The notes beneath the pieces are model-generated. The model saw nothing but the letters and a program-made list of their open reading frames with translations. It did not search any database and had not been told where the DNA came from. The translations under genes were made by a program, and so were the position numbers. 64,000 nt of DNA from Paenibacillus kribbensis (lineage in GTDB: Bacteria; Bacillota; Bacilli; Paenibacillales; Paenibacillaceae), in assembly GCF_002240415.1 (NCBI RefSeq), contig NZ_CP020028.1, positions 3,869,501 through 3,933,500 of the forward strand, given 5' to 3'. Position 1 is the first letter of the stretch; every line of letters begins with the position of its first letter. Below are positions 40,832 through 50,678 of the stretch, piece by piece.

Positions 40832-41491
40832 CTATCCTGCCTGGGCTTCATCATGATGGGGCTGCCAGTGTATCGAAGCAGCCGCACCAAGCGCCACAAT
40901 CGGATCAACGGCTCGAATACCCAGCGCATGCTCCAGCTCTGGTGCAAAGTTCATTGTTACAAAACCTGTGCAGGCCAGCACAATGACCTCAGCCCCCTTC
41001 TCTTGAAGCCGCAGGGCCGCTGCCATGGCAGCCTCTTTGCCTTGTGGAGTGTTCAGGTCCAGCGTCGTCCGCACACCCTCGGGACGCTCCGTACCGATAT
41101 AAGACTCGCCCAGTATATGGCGAATTAATGGTGGAGCCTCGTCCAAAATGGTCAACACGCCGACACGGCTGGCCGATGTCAAAGCCAGATGTGCTGCACA
41201 GGATCCGGCTCCATAGACAGGGACAGCTACAGCCTGGCGAGTTTCCTCTAGTGCTGGATCTGCCGCGCAGCTAATACCGATAGACGTACAGCCCTGTTGA
41301 ACAAGCTGTTGCGCGGCGAGCACAATTTTGGGCACTGCCTCCCGGTCTGTGATATCATCGTAAATTCCCTTGGGCTGATCGGGGATACATACACTGGTAA
41401 CAGGCAGCCCGTAGCGCTGCTCGATGACCCGGCCGTGGAGGCCGATAGCTGCTTCGTCCTGCATGGTGAGCACTCTGATAATTCCAAGCAT
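40832..41491 (-). CDS. Asp/Glu/hydantoin racemase family protein
   Basis: 219 residues, last gene of the six-gene operon. The two active-site cysteines of the family are seen in SIGISCAADPAL and VIVLACTGFVTM. Members racemise aspartate, glutamate or hydantoins through paired thiols. Its substrate is presumably the pathway's amino-acid-like product. AGGAGG stands before ATG; 14 bases separate it from the peptidase-like gene before it. Confidence 0.88.
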   Translation of the reverse strand: MLGIIRVLTMQDEAAIGLHGRVIEQRYGLPVTSVCIPDQPKGIYDDITDREAVPKIVLAAQQLVQQGCTSIGISCAADPALEETRQAVAVPVYGAGSCAAHLALTSASRVGVLTILDEAPPLIRHILGESYIGTERPEGVRTTLDLNTPQGKEAAMAAALRLQEKGAEVIVLACTGFVTMNFAPELEHALGIRAVDPIVALGAAASIHWQPHHDEAQAG

Positions 41492-41505
41492 GATGATTTC
41501 CTCCT

Positions 41506-42456
41506 TTATCTCTCCAGCAATTGACCAGCCTTCATAATCAGACGATCATCCAGATATACATCCGGTTTTTGAACGACCCCGTCAATATGTACACCCGCGG
41601 CAACCGTTCCTCCAAAGGTATTATTGCTGCCAAAAGCGACATGGATCGTGCCGTATACTTTCTCATCCTCCAGCACAACGCCCGTAATGCGGGCTTTATC
41701 ATTCGTTCCAATACCGAACTCGGCCAGCATTCTGCCATCACCTTCACCCAGCATATCCAGCAGGGGCTGTCCAGCTTCTCCTTCCGCAGCGATCAATCTG
41801 CCATTTTGTACTGTCAGCAGGAGCGGCTCCTTTAATGCACCGATTCCCGCCACAGAACCATCCACCACAATCTGGCCTTGAGCTGTTCCTTCCAGTGGAG
41901 CAATATACGCTTCGCCGGAAGGCAGATTGCCGGACTCGCCTGGGTTCAAATACATACCTGTGCTGGGAACGCCGTCACGACCTTCAATGGTAAAACTCAG
42001 GCTATACCCATCCTTTTCAATCCGTACCTGTTTGGCAGCTGTCAGCAATGCGGTCACCTCTTCGGTCAGCGCCTTGACCTTGGGATAATCAGCAGCAATG
42101 GCCCCGTTCATGAACATGTCATCTGTCATACCAGGCATGGTCGCCAGACGAGCTCCCGCCGCTGCGGCCTGCTTGCGGGCATGGGTATGTGTCAGTGAAT
42201 ACCGGGTGACACATACAACAACGCTAGAGCGAAGCATCGCTTCGGCAACAGGAGCCGGAGGCTCTTCGCCTGATTTGGAGCGTACCTTCATCGTCATTAT
42301 AGCCGCTTCTGCTCCCAGTGCCTTGCCGGCTTCATATATGGACTCGCCCAATTCCTTTTTATCATCGTCGGTGACAACGAGAAGTGTCTCTCCGGCGGTG
42401 AGTCCCAAACATTTTTGCAATACATTTTTACTGATTTCAACACGTTGTTGACTCAT
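41506..42456 (-). CDS. M29-like aminopeptidase family protein
   Basis: 316 residues. The C-terminal part carries the metal-binding region typical of the M29/leucyl-aminopeptidase-like group: EFGIGTNDKARITG, YGTIHVAFGSNNTFGG, AAGVHIDGVVQKPDVYLDD. Relatives include aminopeptidases and, more distantly, ring-opening iron enzymes of pyridine catabolism, so peptide cleavage is not certain. The gene follows AroM in the operon with AGGAGGT before ATG. Confidence 0.8.
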   Translation of the reverse strand: MSQQRVEISKNVLQKCLGLTAGETLLVVTDDDKKELGESIYEAGKALGAEAAIMTMKVRSKSGEEPPAPVAEAMLRSSVVVCVTRYSLTHTHARKQAAAAGARLATMPGMTDDMFMNGAIAADYPKVKALTEEVTALLTAAKQVRIEKDGYSLSFTIEGRDGVPSTGMYLNPGESGNLPSGEAYIAPLEGTAQGQIVVDGSVAGIGALKEPLLLTVQNGRLIAAEGEAGQPLLDMLGEGDGRMLAEFGIGTNDKARITGVVLEDEKVYGTIHVAFGSNNTFGGTVAAGVHIDGVVQKPDVYLDDRLIMKAGQLLER

Positions 42457-42483
42457 ATTTCTTACCTCCTATTTTTAGGCTCC

Positions 42484-43155
42484 TCACACCATTTCCGATA
42501 CGAGCTTGCCGATCAAGGCATTAGACAATATGACCGGAACCCCTGCATAACGCGTCACCAGCTCTCTATGTGTCTCCGTATATCCCATACAGTCGAGTAC
42601 AATAAGATCGGCTTGATCCTTGAACTGTCCGGCAGCTTGGCGAAATTCCTCCATACTACCACTGTAAGGCGAGGCCGCTGCAAACTGGGGATTCAATCCG
42701 TAAGGACTAAATTTCAGCTTGAGGTTATCCTTCTGCTCTTCGAGCGGTCCAATCAGTCCAAGTCTTCTTCCGCTCGACATGGCTTTAAGTACAGGCGGAA
42801 GCACATGATCCGGTTCGATTAAAAAAGCCGTTCGAGTGTGCAATCCGGGAAATACGCCAGTACAAAGCAGCAAAATCGTACGTATTCCCTGCTCCTCCAT
42901 ACGTGTGATTTTGTCCTGAAGCAGCGGCTGGATTTTCTCACGTGAAATGACCACCGACTCCCCGGTTGTCAGACGCGAGGTCAATACATATTCTTCCGGC
43001 GACGGCGATAGATGCTGTTGTATATAGTCGGATGAAAGCCCGTCCAGCGCGCCTGCCTGTACCAGTTCTGCCCGGCCTTCCAAGGCCCTTTCTACAATAG
43101 GGGCCACATCCGACCGGGGAGCTTGTCCAATCGTAATCATCCCTAGCTTATGCAT
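42484..43155 (-). CDS. AroM family protein
   Basis: 223 residues from ATG 43155. N-terminal KLGMITIGQAPRSDVAPIVE and later IRTILLLCTGVFPGL and ADLIVLDCMGYTETHRELVT fit AroM, a protein of the Asp/Glu racemase superfamily with no assigned activity in E. coli. The two cysteines (LLCTG, DCMGY) are placed as in racemases, suggesting a similar chemistry. Start choice: GCAGGG lies before this ATG; a second in-frame ATG at 43179 lacks a site. Confidence 0.85.
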   Translation of the reverse strand: MHKLGMITIGQAPRSDVAPIVERALEGRAELVQAGALDGLSSDYIQQHLSPSPEEYVLTSRLTTGESVVISREKIQPLLQDKITRMEEQGIRTILLLCTGVFPGLHTRTAFLIEPDHVLPPVLKAMSSGRRLGLIGPLEEQKDNLKLKFSPYGLNPQFAAASPYSGSMEEFRQAAGQFKDQADLIVLDCMGYTETHRELVTRYAGVPVILSNALIGKLVSEMV

Positions 43156-43234
43156 CCTGAATCCCTGCCTTTGCTTCATTTTATTTTACGCTCCTGACGT
43201 TAAAGGGCAAGCCTGCGGCCTGCCCTGTTATGCA

Positions 43235-44182
43235 TCAGCCCTGGCTTTGAGCACTGCCTGCTGTCTGCAATATTTTCATGGAGCCATACAATGCGGTGAT
43301 TCTGGCAAATTCCTGCGGATCATAAAATCTACAAGTCCCATTCGTAAATTCCTTGGCGGTTTCAATCGAAAATCTTACGGCAGTGGCAATATCAATCTCA
43401 TGACTTGCCCCTGTACCGCATCCCGGTACAGCCGCCTGTGCTGTAATCGCAACACCGACTACAGGTGCATCCGTCGCTACAGCAGGCTGTAAAATCGAAT
43501 TAATATGATACAGGTCGTTGCCATACGGCGTGATATCCTGCATCGTAACCGGAAAAGTAACAGGCAATTGTGCCGTAGTCTGTTCCATCAGACGCAATAA
43601 ATCCTCACTGACCCGCAAAATATAGCCTTCCTTCACCGTAGGTGAAATTGCGATTCCTTTATGATTAATAACACGATTGCCTTTGGTGGTGTCGATGGAC
43701 AAAATAGCTTCCATCCCGGGATCAATCTCATGGCGATTCATGTCCACAATATCCACAGGTGAATCCATAAAATCAACCGGCTCATGCGGGCGCGTAGGTG
43801 CATCCGGGCAAATGTGGGTGGTGACAATCACATCCCCCTTCAGCCTATCACCTTTAATCTGCATGTCTGCCAGCTTTAGCGCAGCCGCCACCGCCGCAAT
43901 CGCTCCATCGGCATCAGATACGAGGCCAATTCGGGATGGTCGTGCGCCGATCCCGCCCAGGCGACCAACAATACCGAATGTTGGTGCTGTACCTCCCGAG
44001 CTTTTACCTTCTGTACCGGGAATAAGCACATGGATAAAATCCGTGCTTCCCTTCGCTCCGGTCACCTGTTTTACGGTTACCTCAATATCCTCGTATCCAG
44101 CAAAAAGCTGCTTCACTCGCTCTCCATTCACATACGCGCTGTCCAGCGCTTCGAATACGGTTAATGTTTGTTGAAGTGCCAT
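43235..44182 (-). CDS. DUF1177 family protein
   Basis: 315 residues matching the DUF1177 family: FGIVGRLGGIGARPSRIGLV, GDVIVTTHICPDAPTRPHEP and EIDPGMEAILSIDTTKGNRV. Histidine and aspartate patterns hint at a metal-dependent hydrolase-like fold, but no activity is known. AGGAGG stands before ATG. It is nearly always found near DUF917 and OPT-type genes in my memory of related genomes; this is recollection, not a search. Confidence 0.85.
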   Translation of the reverse strand: MALQQTLTVFEALDSAYVNGERVKQLFAGYEDIEVTVKQVTGAKGSTDFIHVLIPGTEGKSSGGTAPTFGIVGRLGGIGARPSRIGLVSDADGAIAAVAAALKLADMQIKGDRLKGDVIVTTHICPDAPTRPHEPVDFMDSPVDIVDMNRHEIDPGMEAILSIDTTKGNRVINHKGIAISPTVKEGYILRVSEDLLRLMEQTTAQLPVTFPVTMQDITPYGNDLYHINSILQPAVATDAPVVGVAITAQAAVPGCGTGASHEIDIATAVRFSIETAKEFTNGTCRFYDPQEFARITALYGSMKILQTAGSAQSQG

Positions 44183-44205
44183 CGCCTGCGTTCCTCCTGT
44201 ACATT

Positions 44206-45282
44206 TTATAAGTAGGGCAGTATCGGCTTATGGATTATTGGCTCAATCGATTGCAGCAATTTGCTGTTAGACATGGTCGTACTCAGCAGAAGTCGTTCCT
44301 TCGGTACTGCAATGACAACCAGCCGCTGTCCTTTGTTTACGGCAGCTGTGATGACAGGTCTGCCTGTATCGATATCCAATGTCATGATCAGGTCTGGAAA
44401 TGTGGCTAACCGTTCCCCGTCAAGCTCCAGCGACATGTACTCATTCCAGAAGGTCATTTCGTAGACCCGACCGCTATCCGCTATATGAACCACCCCGGCG
44501 TCAAAGCCTCCTGATGTTTCAAGCCGGCACTCTGTGACTTCACCTGTAGCGATAACCTTGCCGCCCAGCTCGGCGGTCACGGCAGCAATCGCAGCCTCGC
44601 CTTGGTGAGCCAGCATCGCTTCTCCGACGGCGATTGCCCGGGAAATGGCTCCCGGGGTACCATTCGCTTTTGCATAAGCAGCAGTCACTGGATTCCTCGC
44701 AACTGCTACCAATCCTCCAGCTTCCACCGAGGCTTTACGAACCAGCGAAGCGGCATGATCCAGGGAACTTGTAATGCCCAATTCTATATAGTGCTCCCCG
44801 CGTCCGCCTACGGCAGCCTGATGGCTGACGTAATTCGGCAGCTCGGTTAAATTCATCGAGCCCATCGTTCCTGTGGGATGCGCCCGCCCGTTACATGCAA
44901 AATCCACAACCGGGATACCGGTCAAGGCCGACTGAAACCAGCCATTAATCGTTGTTTCGCCGCCATTCTCATTCGTGTGCAGAGCCCGGACGCCCTTTCC
45001 TGTCATGGAAGAGACCATATTCAGGGCTTTTACATAATGAACGGGCTTTACATATTTATCCGGCGCAGCCGGAGCACCAACAACAGCCACAGTAACGAAG
45101 AGATCGTCGTCTGCAAAATGGTCTATTGGCACTAGCAGCGGCTGTCCTGCTTCAAGAGCCAGCTTGCCGATCCGCAGCCCTTCCTCAACCCAGCCTCCGC
45201 CTCCGCCGCCCAAGACAGCACCGCCATATACGGCATATTCAACAATCCTTTCATCCAGCTTTAAAGCGTCCATCTGCATCAT
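44206..45282 (-). CDS. DUF917 family protein (S-methyl thiohydantoin desulfurase-like)
   Basis: 358 residues with DUF917 features: YAVYGGAVLGGGGGGWVEEG, TVAVVGAPAAPDKYVKP, PVVDFACNGRAHPTGTMGSM. The Pfam family has been tied to S-methyl thiohydantoin processing, a point I recall and cannot check here. The start follows the OPT stop by one base (TGAGATG), so coupling is tight; exact ATG among 45282/45279/45273 is uncertain. Together with racemases in the operon it suggests hydantoin-like chemistry. Confidence 0.8.
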   Translation of the reverse strand: MMQMDALKLDERIVEYAVYGGAVLGGGGGGWVEEGLRIGKLALEAGQPLLVPIDHFADDDLFVTVAVVGAPAAPDKYVKPVHYVKALNMVSSMTGKGVRALHTNENGGETTINGWFQSALTGIPVVDFACNGRAHPTGTMGSMNLTELPNYVSHQAAVGGRGEHYIELGITSSLDHAASLVRKASVEAGGLVAVARNPVTAAYAKANGTPGAISRAIAVGEAMLAHQGEAAIAAVTAELGGKVIATGEVTECRLETSGGFDAGVVHIADSGRVYEMTFWNEYMSLELDGERLATFPDLIMTLDIDTGRPVITAAVNKGQRLVVIAVPKERLLLSTTMSNSKLLQSIEPIIHKPILPYL

Positions 45283-45283
45283 C

Positions 45284-46891
45284 TCACTTTTTTAGTTTAA
45301 ATACGGAGTTAAAGAAGTTATAGAGAGCATCCCCTGCGATAAAACCGGCAGCCAGAATCGTCATAGAAGCTACCGTCTCCTTTTTCCCAAAACGGGTTAC
45401 CAGATAGCGGATCGCTATGCCGACCAGCACGGCCCAGCATGCGTTAGCTGTCGCAATCAACAGCCCTGTTGCAAACATGACGCCCAATTGGCGCTTAGAA
45501 CCACCGATGAGTTGGAGAATCGCTCCCGGAATCGCCCACAGCAAAAGCTGACTTGCAATCCCCGGTGTAGCCCCGGCCTGAATCGTCGACACATATACCT
45601 TATCAATCGGCGGCACCAGATTTTGTGCAAAATAGCTCGGATAAGCCAATGCTACCGTTACCAGTGCAACCGCAAACGCGATCAGGGCTGTTATATACTG
45701 CTGCTTTCTGCCTTCCCGTTCCAGCTCTTTATCCTTGCCATTGCCGCGCAGGATGTAGCCTGTTTTCAAATCGTAGCCCATGTCAGCAAAAGCAGGACCT
45801 GTAGCTGCGCTAAACCCGGCCAGCAGCGCCAGCGCCACGGGTGGAAACCCGATCATCATTCCGCCGAGCAATGTGATAAAAGCGACTGCGAAGGCAGGAA
45901 ACCAACCGGAATGCATAGCCGCGATACCGACGATAATTTCATGCACAAACGCGGCAAAGGCTGCAAATACGATAAAGCCGATCAACATACCTGCCGACAT
46001 GTGTGTAACCAGTCCGCCGATGATGGCGATCAGCAGTGAAATAACCAGATAAGCGATAAAACCGAGTCCAAGCGTACGACGGGCCTCTGCAATCGGACGG
46101 GTATATTCCACCTCCGAGGCTGTATCTGCAAGTATGACGGTGCCGTCCTTTTTCTTCTTGGAAAAGCCAAACACGAGTATAGCCGCCTGAATTAACGCCA
46201 CAATACCCGCCCCGATCATCACGCCATGGGCGATGTAGAGCGCATTAACGTCAATCTGAAATAGCGGCATGGAATACTGGCGAATCAATAGACCCATCCC
46301 GAACATGCCTAGCGCCCAAATATTGCCGATAAATGCGACCCCAAAGGCAGACATCGGGATGCTCAAGTAGGAGCCGACTACCCCGATCAGTGCCCCAATG
46401 CCTAGCAAACCGGCACGTTTGCCGCCTTTATCACCGGCTTTGATCGATTCCGCTGTTGCAACCCCCGGAGCCCAGGTGCCTGAAGCTGGAAACAGCTTGG
46501 AATCAAAAATTTTATAAAGTATCGTCGCATCTGCGAACATAGCTAACGCCGCCCCCAGCAGCATCGGTACAACCAAATCAGGTGTTCCCATAAGATAAGG
46601 GATTCCAATAGGAATCAGCAGGCTGTTGGCTGCCCCGAAAGTAGCTGAGGAAATAGCGGTTTGTACCAAGTTTTGACGATGAACGGATTTATATCGTAAA
46701 AACCAGTTGACTGGAATACGTGCAATCAACATCGCAACTAACGCTCCGATGATGGCCGTATTCGGGGTTACGCCGAGACTGGTTACGATCTGCATCCCGA
46801 TAATCGCTCCCAGAATACTTGTAGCTACAATCAGAATAAATGCAAAAGGCTCAAACGTTTTCGGGTGGCGCTTTTCTTGTTCGTGTTCCAT
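45284..46891 (-). CDS. OPT family oligopeptide transporter
   Basis: 535 residues from ATG 46891, chosen because GCAGGAGGGT lies 5-6 bases upstream. Many hydrophobic helices with OPT features: FAFILIVATSILGAIIGMQI, MLLGAALAMFADATILYKIF and MGYDLKTGYILRGN. OPT proteins import small peptides or metal-chelates. First gene of the operon (next DUF917, DUF1177, AroM, M29-like, racemase), so it probably brings in the pathway's substrate. The 46892-47199 gap is AT-rich and contains the divergent promoters. Confidence 0.9.
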   Translation of the reverse strand: MEHEQEKRHPKTFEPFAFILIVATSILGAIIGMQIVTSLGVTPNTAIIGALVAMLIARIPVNWFLRYKSVHRQNLVQTAISSATFGAANSLLIPIGIPYLMGTPDLVVPMLLGAALAMFADATILYKIFDSKLFPASGTWAPGVATAESIKAGDKGGKRAGLLGIGALIGVVGSYLSIPMSAFGVAFIGNIWALGMFGMGLLIRQYSMPLFQIDVNALYIAHGVMIGAGIVALIQAAILVFGFSKKKKDGTVILADTASEVEYTRPIAEARRTLGLGFIAYLVISLLIAIIGGLVTHMSAGMLIGFIVFAAFAAFVHEIIVGIAAMHSGWFPAFAVAFITLLGGMMIGFPPVALALLAGFSAATGPAFADMGYDLKTGYILRGNGKDKELEREGRKQQYITALIAFAVALVTVALAYPSYFAQNLVPPIDKVYVSTIQAGATPGIASQLLLWAIPGAILQLIGGSKRQLGVMFATGLLIATANACWAVLVGIAIRYLVTRFGKKETVASMTILAAGFIAGDALYNFFNSVFKLKK

Positions 46892-47199
46892 ATGACCCTC
46901 CTGCGTTTTAGATATATTGTTTTTCATCCCTCATAAATAGGTTTAACTTATGTTACTGCAACTTTCCTGCCATAAACAATGTTCCGCCTGACCAAAACAA
47001 TGACCTGTTTATTGTGCGCCAAAGATAAAAAAGCAAATATAGAACGCTATCATTACATTTTATTCCTTTTAAATGTCATAAAACATAACACGATGTATGA
47101 AAATATCTTTTCCCTCTCCTTTTGCTTTAAAGTGTCTTAGCTGCCCTGATATGCTAAAATACTTCCGTATCGGCTATTCGCCTACAGGAGGACATGAAC

Positions 47200-47901
47200 A
47201 TGAATCAATCCATTCTGATCGTGGAAGACGAAGAGAAAATTGCCCGGCTTCTAGAGATCGAGCTTGAATTTGAAGGATATCGAGTGGTTAAAGAAAAAAA
47301 CGGAATTGACGGACTGGAGACGTATTACAAAGGGACATGGGATCTGGTATTACTGGATATTATGGTTCCTGGTCTCAGCGGCACCCAGCTGCTGCAACGG
47401 ATTCGTAAGAATGATGCCAACATTCCTGTCATTTTACTAACGGCTAAAAGTTCCATTGCGGATAAGGTGGAGGGGCTTGATTTGGGAGCCAACGACTACA
47501 TTACCAAACCGTTTGTGATTGAAGAGCTCCTTGCACGTGTACGAGCCGCGCTCAGAGTAGCCGCAACGAAGGACACAGCTCCGCGGATGGCAGACACATG
47601 GCTTGGTGCAGGGGATTTACGCCTCCATGAAGGTACCCGTGAGGTTCTTCGGGGGGAGCACAGCGTTGACCTTACGCCGCGAGAATTTGACTTGCTCGTT
47701 CATTTACTGCGACATCAGCGGCAGGTGCTGAGCCGTGAGCAATTATTGGAGAATGTATGGGGTATAGACTATGTTGGCGACACCAACGTGGTAGATGTGT
47801 ATATTCGGTATGTGCGCAATAAAATCGACCCCACTCGCCAGCTCCCCGAATTAATTCATACTGTACGGGGTATTGGTTATGTGTTGAAGGAATCCGTATG
47901 A
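47200..47901 (+). CDS. OmpR-type response regulator
   Basis: 233 residues. Start set at the second ATG (47200), 7 bases after AGGAGGA. Receiver with DLVLLDIMVPGLSGTQLLQR, lysine DYITKPFVIEELLARV, and winged helix ending NKIDPTRQLPELIHTVRGIGY. It is followed by its kinase with a 4-base overlap and two PepSY-protein genes. Confidence 0.95.
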   Translation: MNQSILIVEDEEKIARLLEIELEFEGYRVVKEKNGIDGLETYYKGTWDLVLLDIMVPGLSGTQLLQRIRKNDANIPVILLTAKSSIADKVEGLDLGANDYITKPFVIEELLARVRAALRVAATKDTAPRMADTWLGAGDLRLHEGTREVLRGEHSVDLTPREFDLLVHLLRHQRQVLSREQLLENVWGIDYVGDTNVVDVYIRYVRNKIDPTRQLPELIHTVRGIGYVLKESV

Positions 47902-49259
47902 AGCTGCAAAACAAAATCCATACCTACACCTCGTTGCTACTTGCAGTCTTGCTTGTCGCCATTCATTTTTCGGTTTATTTTCTATTCAGCCAGCTTTCTA
48001 TCAACAGTCGCAAGGATCAGGTAGAAGCCACAGCGGAGAATATCATTCGCGGTATTCAGCGCGCTCCGGCATCGGTAGCGGCAGAGGATCTTCTTCGAGC
48101 CTATGTACCGCTGGATGGCATGCTTCGGCTAATGAATCCGAAGGGTGATTTTCTCCCCCCCATCACCTCTTCTTCGGAGCAATCTCTCAGCTTGATGAAG
48201 AGTGCTTATAATGAGACACGACAAGTTCGCATGATTACCCATGAAAACAAGCGCTACATTCTTGTTTCCGTCCCCATGATTTGGACCAATGGCGAGGTTG
48301 TCAATCTTCAGGTGACCGAAAGTCTGCAACCGACGATGCAGACACTGCAGGTACTCAGAATTGTACTTGTAGCTGTCACCGGAATTGCACTCATTCCTGT
48401 CATGATATCGGGCAGACTGCTCGGGCGACTGATTACACGTCCCATTACCTCTATGATTCGCACGATGAAAGAGATTCAACGTAGTGGAAAATTCAAACGG
48501 CTTTCGCTTGACGCTACATCACGCGACGAGCTGGTCGAGATGGGAGAAACGTTTAATGACATGATTGAATTGCTGGAACGCAACTTTGTCCGGCAAGAAC
48601 AATTTGTCTCTAATGCATCCCATGAATTGAAAACACCTCTTACCATTATTGAAAGTTATGCCAGTCTGCTAAAACGTCGGGGTCTACAGCATCCCAACAT
48701 CTTCGCCGAGTCTGTTGAAGCTATCCATTCCGAGGCAATACGAATGAAGGACATGATAGAGCAGCTTCTTCATTTGGCCAAAAACGAGGAACAATGGAAT
48801 GTCGTATTGGAGCCTGTACGCCTGACCAAAGTGGCGACCGAATTGAAAGCTACATTTGAAAATGCCTTTGCCCGGCAAATCCACCTGGACATACAGGCAG
48901 ACTGCATCGGCTATACCGATGAAAATAAACTAAAGCAACTGCTATTTATCTTTTTGGATAATGCACGCAAATACAGTGACGAGCCAGTGCGGCTAACCAT
49001 CGATGCCGTAGGCGATACGCCCCAGCCCTGTATTAGAATCACGGATCGGGGAATTGGAATTCCAGAGGATAAGCTATCTAAAGTATTTGACCGCTTCTAT
49101 CGCGTAGATGAAGCCAGAAACCGTGAGGAAGGTGGCGCCGGTCTAGGCCTGGCACTGGCTACAGGAATTGCTCAAGCTATTCACGCACACATTGGACTGG
49201 AAAGTATACAGGGAAGTGGCACAACAGCAACGATCATCCTCCCTTCCGTTCCAAAATAA
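47898..49259 (+). CDS. Sensor histidine kinase
   Basis: 453 residues. First helix at about 10-32, extracytoplasmic sensor region to about 150, second helix about 155-180 (IVLVAVTGIALIPVMISGRL), HAMP (RLITRPITSMIRTMKEIQRS), phospho-acceptor motif FVSNASHELKTPLTIIESYA and ATP motifs FIFLDNARKYSDEP, ITDRGIGIPEDKLSKVFDRF and GGAGLGLALATGIAQ. Couples to the regulator overlapped upstream. Sensed signal not known. Confidence 0.95.
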   Translation: MKLQNKIHTYTSLLLAVLLVAIHFSVYFLFSQLSINSRKDQVEATAENIIRGIQRAPASVAAEDLLRAYVPLDGMLRLMNPKGDFLPPITSSSEQSLSLMKSAYNETRQVRMITHENKRYILVSVPMIWTNGEVVNLQVTESLQPTMQTLQVLRIVLVAVTGIALIPVMISGRLLGRLITRPITSMIRTMKEIQRSGKFKRLSLDATSRDELVEMGETFNDMIELLERNFVRQEQFVSNASHELKTPLTIIESYASLLKRRGLQHPNIFAESVEAIHSEAIRMKDMIEQLLHLAKNEEQWNVVLEPVRLTKVATELKATFENAFARQIHLDIQADCIGYTDENKLKQLLFIFLDNARKYSDEPVRLTIDAVGDTPQPCIRITDRGIGIPEDKLSKVFDRFYRVDEARNREEGGAGLGLALATGIAQAIHAHIGLESIQGSGTTATIILPSVPK

Positions 49260-49281
49260 TAAGCTTAAGGAGGGAATAACG

Positions 49282-49875
49282 ATGAAAGCCATGTATGTGT
49301 GGATCATTGGAGGTACGGTGGCGGCTATATTGATCACCTTTTGCCTTTTACAGTGGCCTTGGGCACGGTCGTTGGCAGCTTCGCCCTTGGAAGAAAAAAC
49401 GGTCATCCAATCCGTATTGCATCAGTATCCCGGCGAGGTGCTGGAATCCAGACGCCTGGATCATTACTATCTGATCAAGTTGGAACGAGAGAAAGGAAAA
49501 TACGATATAAAGGTCAACGTCTATGACGGTATCATCGAATCCATTACGCGGACGCAAGCTTATACGGATACCCGACAGGAGCCCCAGAATCACAGTCCTG
49601 TTTCGCCACCAAGTAAGGACATATCGGGTCCAATCAGCAAACCTGACCCAGTGTCTCTCGTGATCACAGAGAAGGAAGCAGCCCAGCTTGCTGCCAAGGC
49701 AGTTAACGGAACATCCGATGATATCGAGCTTCACCGTAACGAAAAAGGTCTCTATTATCTCGTTGAGGTTGAGATCAAGGATGGGCGTGAAGCTGTCGTG
49801 CAGGTTAATGCAGTATCGGGCTCTATCGACTCTGTCACTTGGGAAAAAGAAAAGCAGGACCACAACGACGAATAA
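49282..49875 (+). CDS. Membrane-anchored protein with two PepSY-type domains
   Basis: 197 residues from ATG 49282 after AAGGAGGG. An N-terminal hydrophobic segment (VWIIGGTVAAILITFCLLQW) anchors or exports it. Two PepSY-like units follow, the first about residues 42-100 (EEKTVIQSVLHQYPGEVLES), the second about 130-190 (VITEKEAAQLAAKAVNGTSD). PepSY domains often inhibit proteases or act as sensor partners. It follows the kinase by 22 bases and ought to be co-transcribed. Confidence 0.82.
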   Translation: MKAMYVWIIGGTVAAILITFCLLQWPWARSLAASPLEEKTVIQSVLHQYPGEVLESRRLDHYYLIKLEREKGKYDIKVNVYDGIIESITRTQAYTDTRQEPQNHSPVSPPSKDISGPISKPDPVSLVITEKEAAQLAAKAVNGTSDDIELHRNEKGLYYLVEVEIKDGREAVVQVNAVSGSIDSVTWEKEKQDHNDE

Positions 49876-49990
49876 GCTGATTAGCATCACTCCCATATTT
49901 TCTCATTGTTTTCTCATGATTTTATTATGTTCCTCTCATGTTCAAAAGATAAGCTGTATTCAAGCTTACAGACACAGGGAGGAATTATAA

Positions 49991-50536
49991 ATGAAAAAAC
50001 ACTATGCATTAGGAATTATGGCAGCAACGGTGCTGCTTGGAGTTACGGTTACGGGTGTATCAGCGAATGCCGTTTGGGCTGCCAAACCTGCGGATCTTAT
50101 TGGAGCGACAACGGCTGCCAATATTGCCAAGAAGGCAGTGGGCAATGATGCGCAAGTTAAAGATGTTGAACTGGAGCGTGAAATTGAAAGGGTCTACTAT
50201 GAAGTGGAGCTTCAGCAGGGCAATAAAGATTGGGATATCGATGTAGATGCTTACACTGGAAAAACCATTCGTTCCCATTCTGAACTTAACGATGACTCAA
50301 ATGACAAGTCCTCCTTCAACAAACCAAACCACGTCACCATAACCGAGAAGCAGGCTGGGCAAATCGCGCTCAAGAACGTGCCTGGCACTCTTCTGTCTAC
50401 TAAATTGGATAAGGAAGACGGGCGGTTCATTTACGATGTAAAGGTGCTTACCGATGAAGGCACCGTTGAATTCGAAATCCATGCTACATCTGGAGCAATC
50501 GTGGATATGGACAAGGATTTTGATAATAACCGCTAA
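49991..50536 (+). CDS. Exported protein with two PepSY domains
   Basis: 181 residues. Signal peptide MKKHYALGIMAATVLLGVTV to about residue 28, then two PepSY units (about 40-95 and 115-175): IGATTAANIAKKAVGNDAQV and ITEKQAGQIALKNVPGT. AGGGAGGA before ATG. It lies 115 bases after the first PepSY gene and is likely in the same regulon, though it may have its own promoter (the leader holds TTTTCTCATGATTTTATTATGT). Confidence 0.85.
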   Translation: MKKHYALGIMAATVLLGVTVTGVSANAVWAAKPADLIGATTAANIAKKAVGNDAQVKDVELEREIERVYYEVELQQGNKDWDIDVDAYTGKTIRSHSELNDDSNDKSSFNKPNHVTITEKQAGQIALKNVPGTLLSTKLDKEDGRFIYDVKVLTDEGTVEFEIHATSGAIVDMDKDFDNNR

Positions 50537-50545
50537 AGTTAACTC

Positions 50546-50582
50546 AAACGGGCCAGCGAACTTTCGCTTTCCCGTTTTTTTT
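50546..50582 (+). terminator. Terminator after the PepSY genes
   Basis: AAACGGG / CCCGTTT arms with an inner AGCGAA/CGCTTT pair then an eight-T run. Confidence 0.8.
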
Positions 50583-50678
50583 GACCTGCTCGATACACAC
50601 CTATTACCTCATTATGAATAGACTGATAACTAACAGAGGATTGCCTTTTTCTTTAATCACAAGTCAAGTGAGGTACTT

